Positions 6,243 through 9,189 of a stretch of DNA of 9,189 nucleotides are shown here, one piece after another; the first letter of the stretch is position 1; the number at the start of each line of letters is the position of its first letter. A program made the position numbers and the translations under genes. The stretch is from DATJXG01 sp035500455 (GTDB taxonomy: Bacteria; Acidobacteriota; Terriglobia; Terriglobales; Acidobacteriaceae), in contig DATJXG010000087.1 of NCBI GenBank assembly GCA_035500455.1, positions 1 to 9,189 of the forward strand, in the 5' to 3' direction. The notes under the pieces are model-generated. The model was not told the origin of the DNA and made no database searches. It worked only from the letters and a program-made list of their open reading frames with translations.

Positions 6243-7936
6243 ACCGTGCCGCTCTGCTAATCTGCACTGTGCGCAGACGACTGCTCTCCTTCGGCCTGAT
6301 CGTTTGGCTGCTCGTACCGCCGGCCCCGGCGGCTACTGAACCCTCCTCCATCCGCTTTGAAAACCGGCAGAAACAATCGGGTATCACCTTTGTGCTGGAC
6401 AACGGCACGATTCCCGACAAGCCGATCATCGACAGCACCCTAGGCGGAGTTGCCCTGCTGGACTACGACAACGACGGGTATCTTGACATTTTCTTCACCA
6501 ACGGAGCGCGCATCCCCAGCTTGGCGAAGGACAACGCGGCATTTTCCAACCGGCTTTACCACAACAACCATGACGGAACTTTCACCGACGTGACCGAGCG
6601 CGCCGGTCTGAAAGGCGAAGGCTACAGCATGGGCGTGGCTGCCGCCGACTACGACAACGATGGCTGGACCGACCTCTACGTCACCGGAGTGAACCGCAAC
6701 ATCCTGTACCACAATAACCATGATGGAACTTTTACGGATGTGACCAGCCACGCCGGGGTTGCGGGGATCGTCGGCGGCAAAAAGTTGTGGTCGGTATCGG
6801 CCGCCTGGATTGATTACGATAATGACGGGCTGCTCGATCTCTTCGTGGCCAACTACCTCGACTGGTCGATGGCAAACTCGCGCGTCTGCGGGCCTGTGGG
6901 CAAGCGGCTGTCGTGCCCGCCCTCGCTCTACAAGGGAGAACCCAACATTCTTTACCACAACAATGGCGACGGGACTTTCACCGACGTTTCCGCCGCCACC
7001 GGCATTGCCGCGCAGATTGGAAAGGGCATGGGAGTCGCCATCGCGGATTACGACGGCGACGGCTGGATGGACATCTTCGTCGCCAACGATAACGAACGTA
7101 ATTTTCTTTTCAAGAATCGCGGCGGTAAGGGATTTGACGAGGTGGGCGTGGAATCGTCCGTCGCATATACCGAGGACGGCATCCCGGTTTCGAGTATGGG
7201 CGTTGACTTCCGCGACTTTACCAATGATGGACGTCCCAGCCTGTTTGTGACCGCGCTCGGTGGCGAAACCTTTCCCTTGTACCGCAACCAGGGCAACGGA
7301 TTCTTCAGCGCCGACACTTACAAGGCTGCCATCGGTTTCGCCAGCTTCAAGATGAGCGGCTGGGGCGCCGGCATCTACGACTTCGACAACGACGGCAACA
7401 AAGACCTTTTCAGCGCCAACTCCCACGTGAGCGAAAACGCCGGACTCAATCCGCAACAGCGCTATCGGCAGCCGGATGCAGTATTCCGCAACCTGGGCAA
7501 CGGAGCATTCCGCGACGTCAGCGCCGGGGCAGGCCCCGACCTGCAGGCACGGGCCGCCCACAGAGGCTGCGCCTTCGGCGACCTCAACAACGATGGCAAG
7601 GTGGACGTAGTGGTTTCCGCCATCGGCGGGCCGGCGGAGTTGCTCTACAACACCTCACCGGATCATAACCACTGGATCCTGATTCAGACGATTGGAGTCA
7701 AGAGCAATCGTGACGGAATTGGCACGCGCATCAAAGTCACGGGCGAGTCAGGCCTGGTGCAATACAACCACGTCACCACCGCAGGGAGCTACGCCAGTTC
7801 TTCGGAGAAACGAGTGCACTTCGGCTTGGGCAGCGATGTCCGGATCAAAGAAATCGAACTGCGCTGGCCAAGTGGAAAAGTGCAAATCCTACGCGACGTG
7901 AAGGCCGACCAGATTTTGAAGGTAACCGAGGAGTGA
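6239..7936 (+). CDS. Exported CRTAC1/ASPIC-UnbV protein with FG-GAP (VCBS) propeller repeats
   Basis: A 565-residue protein starting at GTG. Signal peptide about 1-32 (RRRLLSFGLIVWLLV, then PAPAA). Seven FG-GAP-like calcium loops start at D75, D137, D192, D270, D326, D381 and D448, mostly DxDxDGxxD; the fifth, DFTNDGRPS, has Ser for the last Asp. Between them come LYHNN-DGTFTDV strands, as in integrin-alpha-like seven-bladed propellers. A Cys pair (C217, C226) lies between the third and fourth motifs and may form a disulfide. The end, from about 478, is the ASPIC/UnbV domain: SNRDGIGTRIKV, VHFGLG, ELRWPSG and ADQILKV. The family is usually secreted and probably binds Ca2+, protein or glycan; no enzymatic activity is established for it that I know of. 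It overlaps the cytochrome stop by 4 nt and ends 1 nt before the TPR gene, so the three probably act together (inference). Confidence 0.93.
   Translation: MNRAALLICTVRRRLLSFGLIVWLLVPPAPAATEPSSIRFENRQKQSGITFVLDNGTIPDKPIIDSTLGGVALLDYDNDGYLDIFFTNGARIPSLAKDNAAFSNRLYHNNHDGTFTDVTERAGLKGEGYSMGVAAADYDNDGWTDLYVTGVNRNILYHNNHDGTFTDVTSHAGVAGIVGGKKLWSVSAAWIDYDNDGLLDLFVANYLDWSMANSRVCGPVGKRLSCPPSLYKGEPNILYHNNGDGTFTDVSAATGIAAQIGKGMGVAIADYDGDGWMDIFVANDNERNFLFKNRGGKGFDEVGVESSVAYTEDGIPVSSMGVDFRDFTNDGRPSLFVTALGGETFPLYRNQGNGFFSADTYKAAIGFASFKMSGWGAGIYDFDNDGNKDLFSANSHVSENAGLNPQQRYRQPDAVFRNLGNGAFRDVSAGAGPDLQARAAHRGCAFGDLNNDGKVDVVVSAIGGPAELLYNTSPDHNHWILIQTIGVKSNRDGIGTRIKVTGESGLVQYNHVTTAGSYASSSEKRVHFGLGSDVRIKEIELRWPSGKVQILRDVKADQILKVTEE
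6554..6991 (+). repeat. Internal coding repeats of the propeller blade LYHNN-DGTFTDV
   Basis: The 14-residue segment LYHNNHDGTFTDVT is encoded identically at 6554-6595 and 6704-6745, exactly 150 nt apart, with about six silent base changes. A third copy, LYHNNGDGTFTDVS, is at 6950-6991. Near-identical blades point to fairly recent internal duplication or conversion, or to strong constraint on the blade. Confidence 0.8.
7928..7933 (+). promoter_or_regulatory. Ribosome binding site of the TPR gene
   Basis: GAGGAG forms the last sense codons of the propeller gene and lies 4 nt before the ATG at 7938. The spacing is slightly short but fits a coupled gene. Confidence 0.6.
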
Positions 7937-7937
7937 G

Positions 7938-8972
7938 ATGAAGACTGCGCTTGCAGCTCTCTTCTTCGCGGCGTGGGTTCCGCTCGCCTTCGGGGGGCCA
8001 TGCACGGGAGCGGAGGCGCAGCTCGCCCAGGTCTCCCGGCAACTGGCGCGCGGCGAGCCGGATGCCGCCGAGCAGGTACTCGGCTCCATCGCGCCTTCGT
8101 ATCCGGCTTGTCCCGACGTACTGCTGCAGGAGGCGCGAATCGTCGCAGCCCGGGGCGATGCCGCCACTGCCGGAGGAATGTTCATGCGCTATCTCGAGGT
8201 CGCGCCCGATGACTCCAGAGGATACACATATTTTGGCCGCTTCCTGATTTCGCAGCGGCAGTACGATCGCGCCGACCGAGCGTCTGAGGTTGCAATTCAA
8301 AAGGCGCCGAACGATCCCGGAGCCCTGGCGCTGCGCGGCCAGCTTCTCGACATGAAGGGGGAATCGCAGAAAGGTTTGGAAATGCTCAATCGGGCATGCC
8401 AGCTTGATCCGGAGAATGTGGATGCGCAGTTCTACCTGGGCACAATCTTCGATCGGGCAAAGCGCCCGGACGAGGCAGTAAAACATTTTCAGAAGGTCGT
8501 GAGCATCGATCAGCGGGATGCCCGCGCCTGGGATTACCTCGCATTGAATCTTGAGCCGCTGGGAAAACTCGACGCTGCGGATGAGGCTTACCGCAAGGCC
8601 CTTGACGTCAACTCACCGGGAGCCCAATTCGACGCTTTTCTCGATTACAACTACGGCCGCTTTCTGGTGAAGCGCAACGATCTTGCGGATGCGAAGAAAC
8701 ATCTCGACCGCGCGGTCGAATTGGTGCCGCAGGCGCGCTCCACCTGGTACGAGCGCGCGAAGTTGAACCTGCGCCTTGGGGACTATAAACAGGCGCGCTC
8801 TGACGCGGAAAAAGCAGCCAGCCTGCAGGATCCGGCGGGCGTCATCATCGACCTTCAGCTCTATTCATTGCTGGAGCAGATTTACCGGCACCTGGGGGAG
8901 AAAGAACTGGCGGCCAAATATGCGGAATTGGCCCGCACGACTCCAATCCCTTCGCGCGGAGACCACCGCTGA
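7938..8972 (+). CDS. Exported tetratricopeptide repeat protein
   Basis: A 344-residue protein. A short signal peptide (MKTALAALFFAAWVPLAFG, residues 1-19) has a likely AFG|G cleavage. There is no lipobox: the nearby Cys22 follows a Pro. The rest is almost wholly TPR-like helical pairs, with about seven or eight units between residues 59 and 337. Clear ones include GYTYFGRFLISQRQYDRA (95-112), AQFYLGTIFDRAKRPDEA (163-180) and TWYERAKLNLRLGDYKQA (269-286). Cys22 and Cys58 could form a disulfide outside the cytoplasm. TPR proteins hold partner proteins together. Placed 1 nt after the propeller gene and two genes after a cytochrome with its own TPRs, it is a likely assembly or scaffold partner of that complex (inference). 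No catalytic domain is visible. Confidence 0.88.
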   Translation: MKTALAALFFAAWVPLAFGGPCTGAEAQLAQVSRQLARGEPDAAEQVLGSIAPSYPACPDVLLQEARIVAARGDAATAGGMFMRYLEVAPDDSRGYTYFGRFLISQRQYDRADRASEVAIQKAPNDPGALALRGQLLDMKGESQKGLEMLNRACQLDPENVDAQFYLGTIFDRAKRPDEAVKHFQKVVSIDQRDARAWDYLALNLEPLGKLDAADEAYRKALDVNSPGAQFDAFLDYNYGRFLVKRNDLADAKKHLDRAVELVPQARSTWYERAKLNLRLGDYKQARSDAEKAASLQDPAGVIIDLQLYSLLEQIYRHLGEKELAAKYAELARTTPIPSRGDHR

Positions 8973-8985
8973 GGCTGGTTGAAGT

Positions 8986-9086
8986 CTCTGCGACCTCTGC
9001 GTTCTCTGCGGTTCAGGATTTTTGCCGCGGGCGGCAAGAAGCTTAAACCGCAGAGGTCGCTGAGAACTGCGGCGGAGTTCGCGGAG
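8986..9086. repeat. Imperfect inverted repeat built from 9-bp CTCTGCGNN units
   Basis: The left arm has three exact CTCTGCG copies at 8986, 8995 and 9004, with a period of 9. The right arm has the complement, CGCAGAG at 9049 and a decayed CGCTGAG at 9058, then looser GGCGGAG and CGCGGAG units (9071, 9080). The arms meet in a TTGCCGC/GCGGCAA stem (about 9022-9037). The 25 bp from 9004 match the reverse complement of the right arm at 21 positions. From memory, CTCTGCG-type repeats of this sort are scattered between genes in many environmental bacteria. The stem could also slow transcription at the end of the operon, but no U-tract follows it on either strand. Confidence 0.7.
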
Positions 9087-9121
9087 AGATGGCTTAAGCT
9101 CGCGAGAGTACGTCACTACCC

Positions 9122-9189
9122 ATGAATCGTCGATCCTTTCTTCTCGCCGCGCTTGCCGCCACTGGATGGCGCGGAGTTCTGGGCCAGGC
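9122..9189 (+). CDS. N-terminus of an exported protein with Tat-like signal, cut by window edge
   Basis: Only 22 codons and two bases are present. They begin MNRRSFLLAALAATGW and end in GVLGQ plus a partial codon consistent with Ala. The twin-Arg NRRSFLL followed by a hydrophobic run is the pattern of Tat signal peptides, so the protein is probably folded, perhaps with cofactor, before export. Upstream sequence has only a weak GAGAG (9104-9108) at a long spacing, and the preceding 149 bp hold the inverted repeat, so membership of the upstream operon is uncertain. The mature protein is not visible and no function is offered. Confidence 0.65.
   Translation, partial: MNRRSFLLAALAATGWRGVLGQ

Noticed and set aside
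6440..7561. Minus-strand open frame of 373 codons
   Set aside because: It is antisense to the propeller gene. Its repeated VVVVV-type stretches are just the reverse complement of the Asp/Asn-rich Ca loops.
9018..9042. Intrinsic terminator after the TPR gene
   Set aside because: The stem is real, but no U-tract follows it on the plus strand, and the T-run lies on its 5' side. It is better read as the centre of the inverted repeat.

Overview
The window looks like chromosomal DNA of a moderately GC-rich, Gram-negative bacterium, most likely an Acidobacteriota soil or sediment lineage (inference). The grounds are an Oar-type TonB-dependent receptor with an N-terminal carboxypeptidase-regulatory-like domain and the LPLNGRNF plug signature, no SusD partner beside it, a CRTAC1/ASPIC-UnbV beta-propeller protein next to a cytochrome-TPR fusion, and two kinds of short palindromic intergenic repeat of the sort seen scattered in environmental genomes. 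No rRNA, tRNA, CRISPR array, transposase or phage gene was seen.

Left part, minus strand (1-4034). The window opens inside the 5' end of an exported glycoside hydrolase family 29 (alpha-L-fucosidase-like) gene read right to left. Upstream of it lie a short two-hairpin repeat and a 14-bp perfect stem that probably terminates the next gene. That gene is a 1177-residue outer-membrane TonB-dependent receptor. Together they suggest uptake and breakdown of a glycan, possibly fucosylated, at the cell surface.

Middle (4035-4445). A 411-bp divergent control region separates the receptor from a rightward operon. It holds a TTGACA/TATTAA promoter for the receptor, an isolated TATAAT for the rightward operon, two AGCGCT-centred palindromes resembling LacI-family operators (one between the divergent promoters, one just downstream of the rightward start), an 8-bp direct repeat 17 bp apart, and a leader of roughly 250 nt before the first rightward gene.

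Right part, plus strand (4446-8972). Three tightly coupled genes encode exported proteins: a seven-haem c-type cytochrome with a C-terminal TPR region; a CRTAC1-type protein with seven FG-GAP/VCBS-like calcium-binding blades and an ASPIC/UnbV C-terminus; and a TPR-only protein. The first pair overlaps by 4 nt and the second is separated by 1 nt, so the three are probably made in fixed proportion and may form one extracytoplasmic complex with a redox module, a Ca-dependent propeller scaffold and TPR adaptors. Its substrate cannot be read from the sequence. This operon is the best candidate for an undescribed system here. The right edge holds a decayed inverted repeat built on a 9-bp period and the first 22 codons of a gene with a Tat-like signal peptide.
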